Position numbers and translations under genes: made by a program
In this document: positions 15,929 through 23,874 of the stretch, piece after piece
Layout of the letters: each line of letters begins with the position of its first letter
How positions within the stretch are numbered: the first letter of the stretch is position 1
NCBI GenBank assembly: GCA_026461505.1
Contig: JAPJMW010000152.1
Span: 1 to 33,907 of the forward strand
DNA from: Beijerinckiaceae bacterium
GTDB lineage: Bacteria; Pseudomonadota; Alphaproteobacteria; Rhizobiales; Beijerinckiaceae
DNA length: 33,907 nt
Direction of reading: 5' to 3'
The notes under the pieces: model-generated
What the model was told of the DNA's origin: nothing
Databases searched by the model: none
The model's input: only the letters and a program-made list of their open reading frames with translations

Positions 15929-17341
15929 ATGAAATCTCCGTTTTTGCATCCTGATCGTTTGTTTCCCGCAGAGCCGCAGCTCCGTGCGATTGCGCGGCGG
16001 CTTTATGACGGCATCGCCACCCTGCCGATCATTTCTCCGCACGGCCATACGGATCCGACTTGGTATGCGGATGATCAGAATTTTGCTGATCCGGCGTCGT
16101 TGTTTGTCATCCCCGATCATTATATTTTCCGCATGCTTTACGCCCAAGGTGTGCCTCTTGAAAAGCTCGGCGTGCCAAGGGTGGATGGCGGCGAGACGGA
16201 GACCGATCCGCGTGCGATCTGGCGTTTGTTTGCGGAGCATTGGCATTTGTTCCGTGGCACACCAATACGGATATGGCTCGATCACGCGTTCTCGACTTTG
16301 TTTGATATCAATGAGGCTCTTTCACCACCCAATGCTGACAGGCTTTATGATCGTATCGCTCAAAAATTGGCCGAGCCCGCCTATCGCCCGCGCGCTTTGT
16401 TCAAGGCGTTTAACATCGAAGTAATTGCAACAACCGAAGGCGCGCTTGATCCGCTTGATGCGCATCGTCGCATGCGCGAGTCGGGTTGGGACGGGCGCGT
16501 GGTGACAACCTATCGCCCCGACTCGGCAGTAGATCCGGAATTTGAAGGGTTCGCGAAGAATCTCGTTACCTTTGGCGCAATCACCGGATGCGACACGACG
16601 ACATGGACGGGCTATATCAATGCGCATCGCGAGCGTCGTGCCTTCTTCAAATCATATGGCGCGACTGCGACGGATCACGGTCACCCGACGGCCCGCACAG
16701 CCAATCTTTCCGAGAGCGAAGCAGCTACGCTTTATGAGCGCGTGCGGCATGGCCAAGCGAGTGCGGCAGATGCTGAATTTTTCCGCGCGCAAATGCTCAC
16801 CGAGATGGCGAAATTATCGCTTGAAGACGGGCTAGTGATGCAAATTCACGCAGGCTCCTACCGCAATCATAATCGTGGATTATTCGCCAAATTCGGCCGC
16901 GATAAAGGTGCCGATATCCCGCAACCAACCGATTATGTGCATGCGCTACAACCGCTCTTGGATCGCGTTGGCAATGAGCGCGAATTGACGATCATTCTCT
17001 TCACGTTGGATGAGACGGTTTATGCACGCGAGCTTGCGCCTCTGGCGGGGCATTATCCCTGCTTGCGGCTTGGCCCGCCTTGGTGGTTCCATGACAATGT
17101 CGAAGGCATGTTGCGCTTCCGTGAAATGACAACGGAGACGGCGGGCTTTTACAACACGGTCGGCTTTAATGATGACACGCGGGCTTTCCCCTCAATCCCC
17201 GCACGCCATGATGTCGCTAGGCGCGTCGATTGCGCCTTTCTTGCCAAGCTCGTTGCCGAGCATCGCTTGCACGAAGACGAGGCGCATCTCGTAGCCCATG
17301 ATCTTGCCTACGGCCTAGCAAAGAGCGCCTACAAACTGTGA
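15929..17341 (+). CDS. uxaC: glucuronate isomerase UxaC
   Basis: A 470-residue uronate isomerase (family about 465-470), converting D-glucuronate to D-fructuronate and D-galacturonate to D-tagaturonate in the cytosol. It belongs to the amidohydrolase-fold UxaC family. The N terminus (FLHPDRLFPAEPQLRAIARR, then PIISPHGHTDPTWYADD) supplies the first metal-binding HxH. LFKAFNIEVIATTEGALDPL and MQIHAGSYRNHN follow at about 155 and 308, and the PPWWFHDNVEGMLRFRE region near 390 is typical. The context of GntR regulator, UxuB and a UxuA remnant makes this the first step of a glucuronate branch. A gap of nearly 500 bases separates it from the next gene, so the later genes have their own promoter or the operon has been rearranged. 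Confidence 0.96.
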   Translation: MKSPFLHPDRLFPAEPQLRAIARRLYDGIATLPIISPHGHTDPTWYADDQNFADPASLFVIPDHYIFRMLYAQGVPLEKLGVPRVDGGETETDPRAIWRLFAEHWHLFRGTPIRIWLDHAFSTLFDINEALSPPNADRLYDRIAQKLAEPAYRPRALFKAFNIEVIATTEGALDPLDAHRRMRESGWDGRVVTTYRPDSAVDPEFEGFAKNLVTFGAITGCDTTTWTGYINAHRERRAFFKSYGATATDHGHPTARTANLSESEAATLYERVRHGQASAADAEFFRAQMLTEMAKLSLEDGLVMQIHAGSYRNHNRGLFAKFGRDKGADIPQPTDYVHALQPLLDRVGNERELTIILFTLDETVYARELAPLAGHYPCLRLGPPWWFHDNVEGMLRFREMTTETAGFYNTVGFNDDTRAFPSIPARHDVARRVDCAFLAKLVAEHRLHEDEAHLVAHDLAYGLAKSAYKL

Positions 17342-17352
17342 AACGACCCAAC

Positions 17353-17406
17353 AAGGCCTTTAAGACGGGCGACCGAACGCAAGCTGATTCCCGTAAAAGG
17401 CTTTTT
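17353..17406 (+). terminator. possible terminator after uxaC
   Basis: AAGGCCTTTAAGACGGG (17353-17369) can pair imperfectly with CCCGTAAAAGGCTTTTT (17390-17406), which ends in a five-T run. The loop is 20 bases and the stem has an internal mismatch, so this is a weak call. It begins 12 bases after the uxaC stop. Confidence 0.4.
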
Positions 17407-17501
17407 GTAGACCAACTATAAGATTTAATGATTGAGCGTTAAACGTAAAAGGGTCATTGAAGCAAGTGCCTGTTTCTACAAAGCTCGATCGAAAAGGATT
17501 A

Positions 17502-17533
17502 TATAGATCGGAGCCCTCCTATTCTACAAAATA
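17502..17533 (+). repeat. dispersed intergenic repeat, copy C
   Basis: TATAGATCGGAGCCCTCC followed by TATTCTACAAAATA aligns base for base with copy A with roughly eight to ten differences. The TATAGA, AGCC, TCCT and CTAC blocks are retained. The stem is weakened by two mismatches, so this copy may be degenerate. Confidence 0.45.
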
Positions 17534-17833
17534 CCTCATTAAATCAATGAGCTAGAATTGAACGCTACTCGATCTTTACCGTAAAACCCGTTCCACACTC
17601 AAACAAGAGATTCAGCCTTCATAAATTGGTATTATCGTGTTGTATGTTCGAAGCAGTATTTCTTCAAAAAGCCCAAACTTATTTCTTCAGATCACAAAAT
17701 TCTTAACGGGTGGGTGGTGCTCAGCCGACGCAACACGAGTTCTGCCTGGTAAACCCTTGTCATAGCTTTCCGCATGTGGGACGAAATAATCAGTGCGAAA
17801 AAGACAAAGTAAGACTCGCCCGATGAGGAGACC

Positions 17834-18907
17834 ATGATGGCCTTACCAGATTCCTTTAAGACCCTGCGTCTTGATTCCGTGGGCCGTACCTTTGGTGCGA
17901 CGCAGGCGCTTGACAATTTTTCGCTCGAGATCAAACGGGGTGAATTTATTGCGATATTAGGTCCATCCGGCTGTGGCAAATCAACCGCGCTGAATTGTAT
18001 CTCGGGCCTTTTGCCCGCGACCAGTGGTTCCATTTGGCTGGATGATAAGCGCATTGATACGCTGGCGGTGGAAGACCGTGGCTTTGGTATGGTCTTTCAA
18101 CATTACGCGCTGTTTCCGCATATGACAGTGCGCGCGAATATTGGCTTCGGATTAAAAATGCGCGGCGCCTCAAAAGAGGCGCGCGAGAAGCGCGTCGATG
18201 AAGCCGTCCGTACCGTGCGGCTTGAATCGCAAGCCCATAAATTGCCCAGTCAACTTTCGGGCGGCCAACAACAACGCGTGGCGATTGCCCGAGCGATTGC
18301 GATTGATCCGCCACTTGTGTTGATGGATGAACCTCTATCCAATCTTGATACAAAATTACGGCTCGAAATGCGGCAGGAGATTCGTCGCATTCATCAAAGC
18401 CTCGGCTCTGTAACTATCTATGTCACGCATGATCAGGATGAAGCGCTTTCCCTCGCTGATCGCATCGTCGTGCTGCGTGACGGAATGATCCGTCAGGTCG
18501 GAACGCCGGAAGAGCTTTATGAGCGCCCCGCAACGTTGGATGTCGCGGAGGTCATGGGCTTCCGTAATCGTCTCGCGGGACAAAATGCGCAGATGGTAGG
18601 GCATACTGATGTGCGCTTCTCGTCTTGCGGCGTGGCGCTTCAGGGCGTGGCGATGGTGCCTTCTCTTTTAGGTTCTATCGTCGCAGCTATTCGACCTGAT
18701 GATCTTGTGCCTGTGGCGAAAGGCCAGGGATTGGCTGCCACCGTGGAGGCAATTGAATATCGCGGTCATGACTATTTCGGCTTGGCACGTGCGGGCGATG
18801 GCACTGAATTGTTTTTCCGTTCCACTACACCACTTACCACAGGTCTATCGATTTCGCTTGGCACGGAGCCTTCAAAAATTCTCGTCTATCCGGGAGAGAT
18901 GCCATGA
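17834..18907 (+). CDS. ABC transporter ATP-binding protein (MalK/PotA type), orphan
   Basis: A 357-residue importer ATPase. Walker [10 protein letters not shown] is at 43-51, the Q-loop [10 protein letters not shown] near 87, LSGGQ at 141-145, Walker B LVLMDEP at 161-167, and the H-loop [10 protein letters not shown] near 195. The C-terminal TOBE region includes [18 protein letters not shown] lies directly upstream, and its TGA overlaps the ATG of the uxuA remnant (ATGA). No permease or binding protein gene accompanies it. In related bacteria such an ATPase belongs to a uronate or sugar importer, so its partners are either elsewhere or have been lost. The substrate is unknown; hexuronate is a guess from its neighbours. 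Confidence 0.9.
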   Translation: MMALPDSFKTLRLDSVGRTFGATQALDNFSLEIKRGEFIAILGPSGCGKSTALNCISGLLPATSGSIWLDDKRIDTLAVEDRGFGMVFQHYALFPHMTVRANIGFGLKMRGASKEAREKRVDEAVRTVRLESQAHKLPSQLSGGQQQRVAIARAIAIDPPLVLMDEPLSNLDTKLRLEMRQEIRRIHQSLGSVTIYVTHDQDEALSLADRIVVLRDGMIRQVGTPEELYERPATLDVAEVMGFRNRLAGQNAQMVGHTDVRFSSCGVALQGVAMVPSLLGSIVAAIRPDDLVPVAKGQGLAATVEAIEYRGHDYFGLARAGDGTELFFRSTTPLTTGLSISLGTEPSKILVYPGEMP

Positions 18908-19215
18908 GCGATGCGTCCATTCCCCTAAGCGTGCAGCTTAAAGCGCATGGGATAGATGCCATGAAGCAGCTTGCGCTTTCAGCGGTATTATTTTTGCTCG
19001 ACGGCCTTATGGTGGGCGTAATCAGCGCGCTGATCCGTGAAGACGGGAAGCGTGCCGGTGGTGTCAAGATTCCGTTCCGTCCTGATCATGGCCCTGGTCA
19101 TCTTATGCTGAGTGATGTGAATAAAATTATCACTCCCGGTTATTCCGGTATCGGACGTCTGAAAGGCTTGGGCGAGTTCCGCGGCGTGATGCGCGCAGTG
19201 GAGAGGCTTTCGTGA
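18904..19215 (+). pseudogene. uxuA: mannonate dehydratase UxuA, C-terminal remnant
   Basis: A 103-codon frame whose last 65 residues match the end of UxuA: VISALIREDGKR, then IPFRPDHG-PGHLMLSD, then PGYSGIGRLKGLGEFRGVM. Full UxuA is about 350-400 residues, an Mn-dependent barrel that dehydrates D-mannonate to 2-keto-3-deoxygluconate. Here some 280-300 N-terminal residues, including most metal ligands, are gone. A PG pair is inserted in the conserved RPDHGH, and the usual HL-x-GDxDM before VISAL is shortened to LLDGLM. The first 35 residues do not look like UxuA. It still has a Shine-Dalgarno (GGGAGAG) and overlaps both neighbours by four bases, so it may be translated, but it cannot be an active dehydratase. 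Confidence 0.8.
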
Positions 19216-20681
19216 CACGTCTATCCAATGCAACACTCGGCGCGCTTCCAGCTGCCGTTAAAAAGCCGATCTATAATCGTGCCGATGTAAAAATTGGCAT
19301 TGTCCATCTCGGCATCGGCGCATTTCATCGCGCCCATCAGGCGGTTTATACGGATGATGTTTTGGCGTCTTGCGATCACCGCTGGGGCATTCTAGGTGCG
19401 AGCTTGCTGTCTCCCGAAACACGCGATGCGCTGTCGCCTCAAGATGGCCTTTATACGATAGCTGTGCGCAGTGCCGCTGGAACCGAGCATCGTGTCATCG
19501 GTTCGGTCACGGCCCTCTTGGTTGCACCAGAAAATCCGGAGGCGCTCATCGCAGCAATGGCGGACCCGCAGGTTAAAATCGTCTCGCTCACGGTAACCGA
19601 AAAAGGCTATTGCATCGATCCCGCCACGGGATGTCTCGATGAGCAGCATCCGGATATTCGCCACGATGGTGCAAATCCCGATCAGCCGAAATCCGCACCG
19701 GGTTATTTGCTCGCGGCGCTTTATCGTCGCCGCGCTTTGGGCGTGAGACCTTTCACCGTAATGTCCTGCGATAATCTGCCGTCGAACGGCGAAAAGCTTC
19801 ATACGATTTTGGTGAAGCTCGCAGGCTTGAGAAGCGATGATTTTGCGCGTTTTGTTGAAACAGAGGTCGCATGCCCCTCGACCATGATCGACCGCATCGT
19901 GCCGCAAACAATCGATGAGGACCGTGCGATTGCCAAAGCCGCGCTCCATCTTGAGGATGCTTGGCCCATCGCCACCGAACCGTTTACGCAATGGGTGATT
20001 GAGGATCGTTTCCCAGAAGGTCGCCCCGCTTGGGAAAAATTCGGCGCGGAATTGGTGGCCGATGTTGCGCCCTATGAAGCGATGAAATTGAAACTCTTAA
20101 ACGCCTCGCACACCTCGCTCGCTTTTCTTGGCTCACTTGCGGGTTATCGGACCGTGGCAAATGCGATGAATGATCCCGTCATTGGTGAATTTATTACCCG
20201 CTTTATGACGGAGGACGTCACGCCTGTTCTTTCGATTCCGCTGGGGGCTGATGTTAAAGCCTATGCCACCTCTTTGGTGGAGCGCTTTCGTAATCCGGCG
20301 CTCAAACATCGGTTGGAACAGATTGCCTCCGACAGTTCGCAAAAAATACCGCAGCGCCTCTTAGGTACCGCGCGGGATCGCTTGGCAAAAGGCTTACCTC
20401 TTGGTCGCTTGGCGTTTTCGATTGCTGGTTTTGCGCTTTATGCAAAAGGGCTCGATGAGCACGGGCAACCGCTTTTTCTGAAAGACCCGATGGCGGAAAT
20501 GTTGCACACAAGTCTTATCGCGGCAGGCGACGACGCTAAGGCGATTGTCCGTGTATTAGTTAGCCACGCAGCTATTTTTGGTCCATTAGGACAGGAGCCA
20601 CAATTTGTTGATCCCATAATTTTGGCATTAAGCACGCTTCAAATTCATGGGGTTAAAGGCGCGCTTGGTTCTTTAAATTAA
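19212..20681 (+). CDS. uxuB: fructuronate reductase / mannonate oxidoreductase UxuB
   Basis: A 489-residue NAD-dependent polyol dehydrogenase of the mannitol dehydrogenase family, expected to reduce D-fructuronate to D-mannonate. The N-terminal nucleotide-binding region has KIGIVHLGIGAFHRAHQAVY at about 27-46, then WGILGASLLSPETRDALSPQ. VMSCDNLPSNGEKL near 190 and TEPFTQWVIEDRFPEGRPAW near 255 are family hallmarks. The catalytic lysine-containing MKLKLLNASHTSLAFLGSLAGY begins near 289. The GTG start follows GAGAGG by seven bases and overlaps the uxuA remnant's TGA. With UxaC it forms the glucuronate-to-mannonate part of the pathway. A mannitol or other polyol substrate cannot be excluded by sequence alone. 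Confidence 0.93.
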   Translation: MTRLSNATLGALPAAVKKPIYNRADVKIGIVHLGIGAFHRAHQAVYTDDVLASCDHRWGILGASLLSPETRDALSPQDGLYTIAVRSAAGTEHRVIGSVTALLVAPENPEALIAAMADPQVKIVSLTVTEKGYCIDPATGCLDEQHPDIRHDGANPDQPKSAPGYLLAALYRRRALGVRPFTVMSCDNLPSNGEKLHTILVKLAGLRSDDFARFVETEVACPSTMIDRIVPQTIDEDRAIAKAALHLEDAWPIATEPFTQWVIEDRFPEGRPAWEKFGAELVADVAPYEAMKLKLLNASHTSLAFLGSLAGYRTVANAMNDPVIGEFITRFMTEDVTPVLSIPLGADVKAYATSLVERFRNPALKHRLEQIASDSSQKIPQRLLGTARDRLAKGLPLGRLAFSIAGFALYAKGLDEHGQPLFLKDPMAEMLHTSLIAAGDDAKAIVRVLVSHAAIFGPLGQEPQFVDPIILALSTLQIHGVKGALGSLN

Positions 20682-20713
20682 TAAATAAATTTTAGATTTA
20701 AATGGATACCGCC

Positions 20714-20729
20714 ATGGCATTTATGCCAT
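20714..20729. promoter_or_regulatory. perfect inverted repeat ATGGCAT-TT-ATGCCAT
   Basis: Seven-base arms around TT, 32 bases past the uxuB stop. It could be a protein-binding site or a weak hairpin; no T-run follows. Its place between two gene ends argues against a promoter operator. Confidence 0.3.
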
Positions 20730-20927
20730 AGCTAGTCGTAGTGGCGCTATTCTTACAGTTTAGAAAAATATAATTTTTAAGAGTGGAATTAAAATAATAT
20801 ATCAACTTAGTTACTTCTATCCGGGGATGCGTGTGCAAATAAATTTCTGACCGCATGCCGTCATTATGCAATTTCCTAATTATAAGACAAAAATCAATTC
20901 TTTTATATTTTTGCCCAAGAGACTCTG

Positions 20928-20961
20928 AATTGACCGTAGGCTTTCTCAGATACTATTAAAA
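20928..20961 (+). repeat. dispersed intergenic repeat, copy D
   Basis: AATTGACCGTAGGCTTTCTC followed by AGATACTATTAAAA keeps the GACCGTAG block, the pyrimidine run and the A-rich end of copies A and B, and shares ACTCT just upstream with copy B. A stem of GTAG with CTAT is possible. It is the most diverged copy. Confidence 0.35.
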
Positions 20962-21007
20962 TGACAAAGGGCAATTCTCGCTCAAGACTTCGAAAGTCGA
21001 CAACGGA

Positions 21008-22237
21008 CTAAGGCCGGTGAATAAATGCTTTTGGTCTGGTAAAACTCCGGCGCCCATTTTTATAGCCTAATAGCGGTTGGCCCAGCTCAGCAATCGTTGA
21101 TGCTTTGTCCTCGGTATCGAGAACAATAAGGGTTGCGGGATTTCCGATAACAAGTCCGTAGTCGCGCAAATGCATGAAAGTTGCCGGACGGTTGGATACC
21201 AAATCGAAGCAGTCCTCGAGGCCCCTTTGATCACCAATCTGCGCAATGTTGGCATAGAGATTGGCCATGCGGATCAATGAGCAATCTCCAAAGGGTGTAA
21301 AGGGGTTCAACACATTATTTGTGGCAAGCGAACCATTGACGCCATGGCGGAGCATCGCATGTACCAACGTGACACCGCGGGGTACCAGATGGGATGCTTC
21401 GCGCCCCATCAGAAAAAGATCGGTTGAGGGCAGCACTGTTAGCGCAATTCCTGCCTCGGCCAAACGATGGGCTACCGTTTTAAGCTCCACGGGCGGTAAG
21501 GCCGAGAGTTGACTAACATGGCCGATGGCGACGCGGCCCTGATAGCCATGATGGATCGTTTGCTGACAGACTTCAGCTAAGTCGCTTTTGGTCGGATCGA
21601 GATTAAAATCGAGATGGAAGTCAATATCGAGATCGAAGTGACGCGCGATCTGGAAAATACGCGCGATCTGTTTTTTTGGGTCCGTATCGGTATAGGGGCA
21701 GCCGCCGATAACATCCGCGCCGCTCTCGCAAGCCTGCCATAATAGCTCGTCAGTGCCGGGATTATTCAAGAGCCCTTCTTGCGGGAAGACGCAGATTTGG
21801 AGATCAATCGCCCATGCATAATCGCGCTTTAATTGATGGATGGCGTTAAAGCCCTTCAATCCGATTGTCGGATCCAATTCGACGTGCGTCCGCATCGCGG
21901 TTGTGCCTTGAATGATGGCCTTTTCAAGCGTTTTCTGTCCGCGCGAATAAATATCCTCTTCGGTGAAATTCTGTTTGGCTTTAGCCGTTTCCACGATTGC
22001 TTCTTGCAAGGTGCCTGTGACGCAATTGCAGCGTCCCGAAATGCAGGATTTATCCAGATGCACATGGCTATCGACAAAGCCGCCCATTACCAACTTGCCG
22101 TCGAGGTTTTCGGTCGGACAATCGCATTGGATATGGGGAGCGATATCGGCGATCAAGCCAGCTCGGAAACCAATATCGACAAGCTCATGAGCTTTATGGG
22201 CGAGACGCGCGCGCCTAAAAACGAGATCTAGGCTCAT
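21008..22237 (-). CDS. amidohydrolase, cytosine-deaminase-like (CodA/AtzC branch)
   Basis: A 409-residue metal-dependent amidohydrolase. The entry motif FVDSHVHLDK is at about 54-63, TTAMRTHVELD near 112-122, FHLDFNLDP near 207, AIGHVSQLSAL near 237, and TVLPSTDLFLMGR near 267. The metal- and base-binding Asp of cytosine deaminases (SDNVRDPF or HDDVFDPW) is replaced: here ATNNVLNPFTPFGD near 305-318. That suggests a subfamily with other chemistry rather than true cytosine deaminase. Its ATG overlaps the racemase stop (ATGA), making it the last gene of the transporter-racemase operon. It probably hydrolyses the product of the hydantoinase or a related cyclic amide; substrate unknown. Confidence 0.85.
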   Translation of the reverse strand: MSLDLVFRRARLAHKAHELVDIGFRAGLIADIAPHIQCDCPTENLDGKLVMGGFVDSHVHLDKSCISGRCNCVTGTLQEAIVETAKAKQNFTEEDIYSRGQKTLEKAIIQGTTAMRTHVELDPTIGLKGFNAIHQLKRDYAWAIDLQICVFPQEGLLNNPGTDELLWQACESGADVIGGCPYTDTDPKKQIARIFQIARHFDLDIDFHLDFNLDPTKSDLAEVCQQTIHHGYQGRVAIGHVSQLSALPPVELKTVAHRLAEAGIALTVLPSTDLFLMGREASHLVPRGVTLVHAMLRHGVNGSLATNNVLNPFTPFGDCSLIRMANLYANIAQIGDQRGLEDCFDLVSNRPATFMHLRDYGLVIGNPATLIVLDTEDKASTIAELGQPLLGYKNGRRSFTRPKAFIHRP

Positions 22238-22971
22238 CCGCGTGGCGCGAAAGAAGCAAAGGATCCGAGATAGGTTTTATGCCGTGGCTGCGCGTAGGAA
22301 CTTACCTTGGATGTCATCAGCCCTAAAGTGCCGAACCCTTCCGCAAGCTTAACCGCGGACGCTACGCCATCAACAACGGGAATACCGTGTTTAAGCGTTA
22401 AACGTGCGGCAAGGTTAGCCATTCCGGCGCAGCCCAGCACGATGGCTTCCGCATGGTCCTCGGCCTTCGCGCGTTCAATCTCGGCGCTGATTTGTGCAGA
22501 TGCGTTCGAGGCGGGGTTGTCGAGTTCGAGCACCGGAATTTCGGACGCACGGACTTTCGCGCATTTTGCAGCGAGGCCGTATTTCATGAGATTGGTTTCA
22601 ATCGCAGCAATGGAGCGCGAGAGCGTTGTCACCACCGAGAAGCGATGGCCGAGCATGGAAGCGAAATGAAACGCCGCCTCACCAATGCCAATCACGGGTG
22701 CATTGGCAAGGCTGCGCGCGGCTTCCAATCCCGTATCATCGAAACAGGCGATGATGTGGGCGGCCACGCCAAGCGCTTCGCCTTTGGCGATTTCCGCCAA
22801 GAGGCCAGGAACGGAAAACACTTCGTCGTAATAGCCTTCGATGGAGACGGGGCCATCGGCGGGATTGACCGCGATGATCTCGGTACCGTGTGCTGCAACG
22901 GCACGGGCGGCGGCGCCGATTTTCTCGGTCATCGCTGCCGTTGTGTTTGGGTTTACGACGAGGATACGCAT
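22234..22971 (-). CDS. hydantoin / Asp-Glu family racemase
   Basis: A 245-residue member of the Asp/Glu/hydantoin racemase family, which inverts the alpha carbon with two cysteines. Both are present: Cys76 in IIACFDDTGLEAAR and Cys181 in AIVLGCAGMANLAAR. The N terminus RILVVNPNTTAAMTEKI is typical of hydantoin and allantoin racemases. The start ATG shares one base with the upstream permease stop (TAATG) and its own stop overlaps the amidohydrolase start, so the three are tightly coupled. With a hydantoinase in the same cluster, racemising a 5-substituted hydantoin or allantoin-like ureide is the likely role. It could also act on another amide. Confidence 0.92.
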   Translation of the reverse strand: MRILVVNPNTTAAMTEKIGAAARAVAAHGTEIIAVNPADGPVSIEGYYDEVFSVPGLLAEIAKGEALGVAAHIIACFDDTGLEAARSLANAPVIGIGEAAFHFASMLGHRFSVVTTLSRSIAAIETNLMKYGLAAKCAKVRASEIPVLELDNPASNASAQISAEIERAKAEDHAEAIVLGCAGMANLAARLTLKHGIPVVDGVASAVKLAEGFGTLGLMTSKVSSYAQPRHKTYLGSFASFAPRG

Positions 22972-23873
22972 TAGACGAGGCCCTTTCCGGCATCGGAGCC
23001 GTGACGTCTTTGCCGCGCTTGCAAGAATTGAATGATGAAGAGCGCCAAAAAGATCACGAGAAATGAAACCGCGCTCGTAAGGGTGCCGAGCGCATAAATA
23101 TCCGGCTTTGTTACCGTTGTGGTGAGGCCCTGGAGTTCAAGCGGCAACGTGTTAACGGAGCCGATAGCTTGACTGGAACGCGCCAGCTCATCCCATGAGA
23201 GTGTAAAACCGAAAAGTCCGATGCCGACTACCGATGGCAGAATGATGGGCAAAACAACATAGCGGAAGGTTTGCCATGGTGTCGCGCCCAAGTCGCGTGC
23301 GGCTTCCTCTAATCGACCATCGAAGCGATTGAAAATCGCAAACATGATCAAAAGACCGAAAGGTAGCGTCCAGGTGAGATGGGCGCCTAGGCCCGAGGTG
23401 AAAAGCCCCATCGCGGTTGTCCAGCCCTCTGCGAACCAACCCAAGCCTAACTCGTTCGCGTGATTGATCATGACGTCGTCAAACAAGCGGAATTCAAGCG
23501 CGATGCCGAGCGAGGTGATGATGGAAGGCATGATGAGAGAGGCAATCGCCGTATAAAACAAAACTGCGGCACCTTTGAAGCCTTTGCGAAAAGCCATACC
23601 GGCGGCAACCGATAGGACAACAGTAATGAGCATCACGACAGCGCCCAAGGCGAGCGAGCGCTTAAACGCCGCGCCAATATTCACTACGCCATTACCCTCA
23701 AAAACTTTATAAAACCACTGAAGCGAGACACCATTCATCGGGAAGGTTAGGCCACCCTCAGGCCCTTGGAAGGACAGGACGAAAATCGCAAACATGGGGC
23801 CAGAGAGAAACAATACATAGGCGATAAAAACTGCTGCGAGGATGTAAAAGCTTTTGCCTCTTCTCGTTTCCAT
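22971..23873 (-). CDS. ABC transporter permease, PotC-like
   Basis: A 300-residue second permease of a polyamine/opine-type importer. The ATG at 23873 lies one base after the stop of the upstream permease and has AGGAG seven to eight bases before it. A longer frame to 23939 would overlap the upstream gene and has no support. Features are the first helix FYILAAVFIAYVLFLSGPMF, FPMNGVSLQWFYKVFEGNGV typical of PotC, and the EAA loop EEAARDLGATPWQTFRYVVL, then PIILPS, near residue 190. TM helices are spread over the whole length. Substrate specificity comes from the binding protein, see below. Confidence 0.92.
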   Translation of the reverse strand: METRRGKSFYILAAVFIAYVLFLSGPMFAIFVLSFQGPEGGLTFPMNGVSLQWFYKVFEGNGVVNIGAAFKRSLALGAVVMLITVVLSVAAGMAFRKGFKGAAVLFYTAIASLIMPSIITSLGIALEFRLFDDVMINHANELGLGWFAEGWTTAMGLFTSGLGAHLTWTLPFGLLIMFAIFNRFDGRLEEAARDLGATPWQTFRYVVLPIILPSVVGIGLFGFTLSWDELARSSQAIGSVNTLPLELQGLTTTVTKPDIYALGTLTSAVSFLVIFLALFIIQFLQARQRRHGSDAGKGLV

Positions 23874-23874
23874 C

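Larger units (their letters stand above)
17342..17833. other. spacer between uxaC and the orphan ABC ATPase
   Basis: No gene is visible in 492 bases within a co-oriented catabolic cluster. It holds a possible terminator just after uxaC, repeat copy C (17502-17533), and a strong ribosome binding site GAGGAGA just before the ATPase ATG. I looked for remains of a binding protein or permease and found none that convince. Confidence 0.4.
20682..21007. other. AT-rich spacer between convergent uxuB and amidohydrolase
   Basis: No gene is seen. It contains a 16-bp inverted repeat (20714-20729) and repeat copy D (20928-20961). Both flanking genes end here, so it is a terminator region, but no classic stem with a T-run was found. 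Confidence 0.4.

Noticed and set aside
17660-17833. Permease or binding-protein remnant just before the orphan ATPase
   Set aside because: All frames are broken by stops and no transporter motif could be found.
18904-19020. The start of the uxuA remnant as a small membrane protein
   Set aside because: The hydrophobic stretch overlaps the region aligned with UxuA's GDxDM-VISAL segment, and the unmistakable UxuA motifs follow in the same frame.
22453-22974. A 173-codon plus-strand frame opposite the hydantoin racemase
   Set aside because: Antisense to a gene with both catalytic cysteines and coupled neighbours; no recognisable domain.
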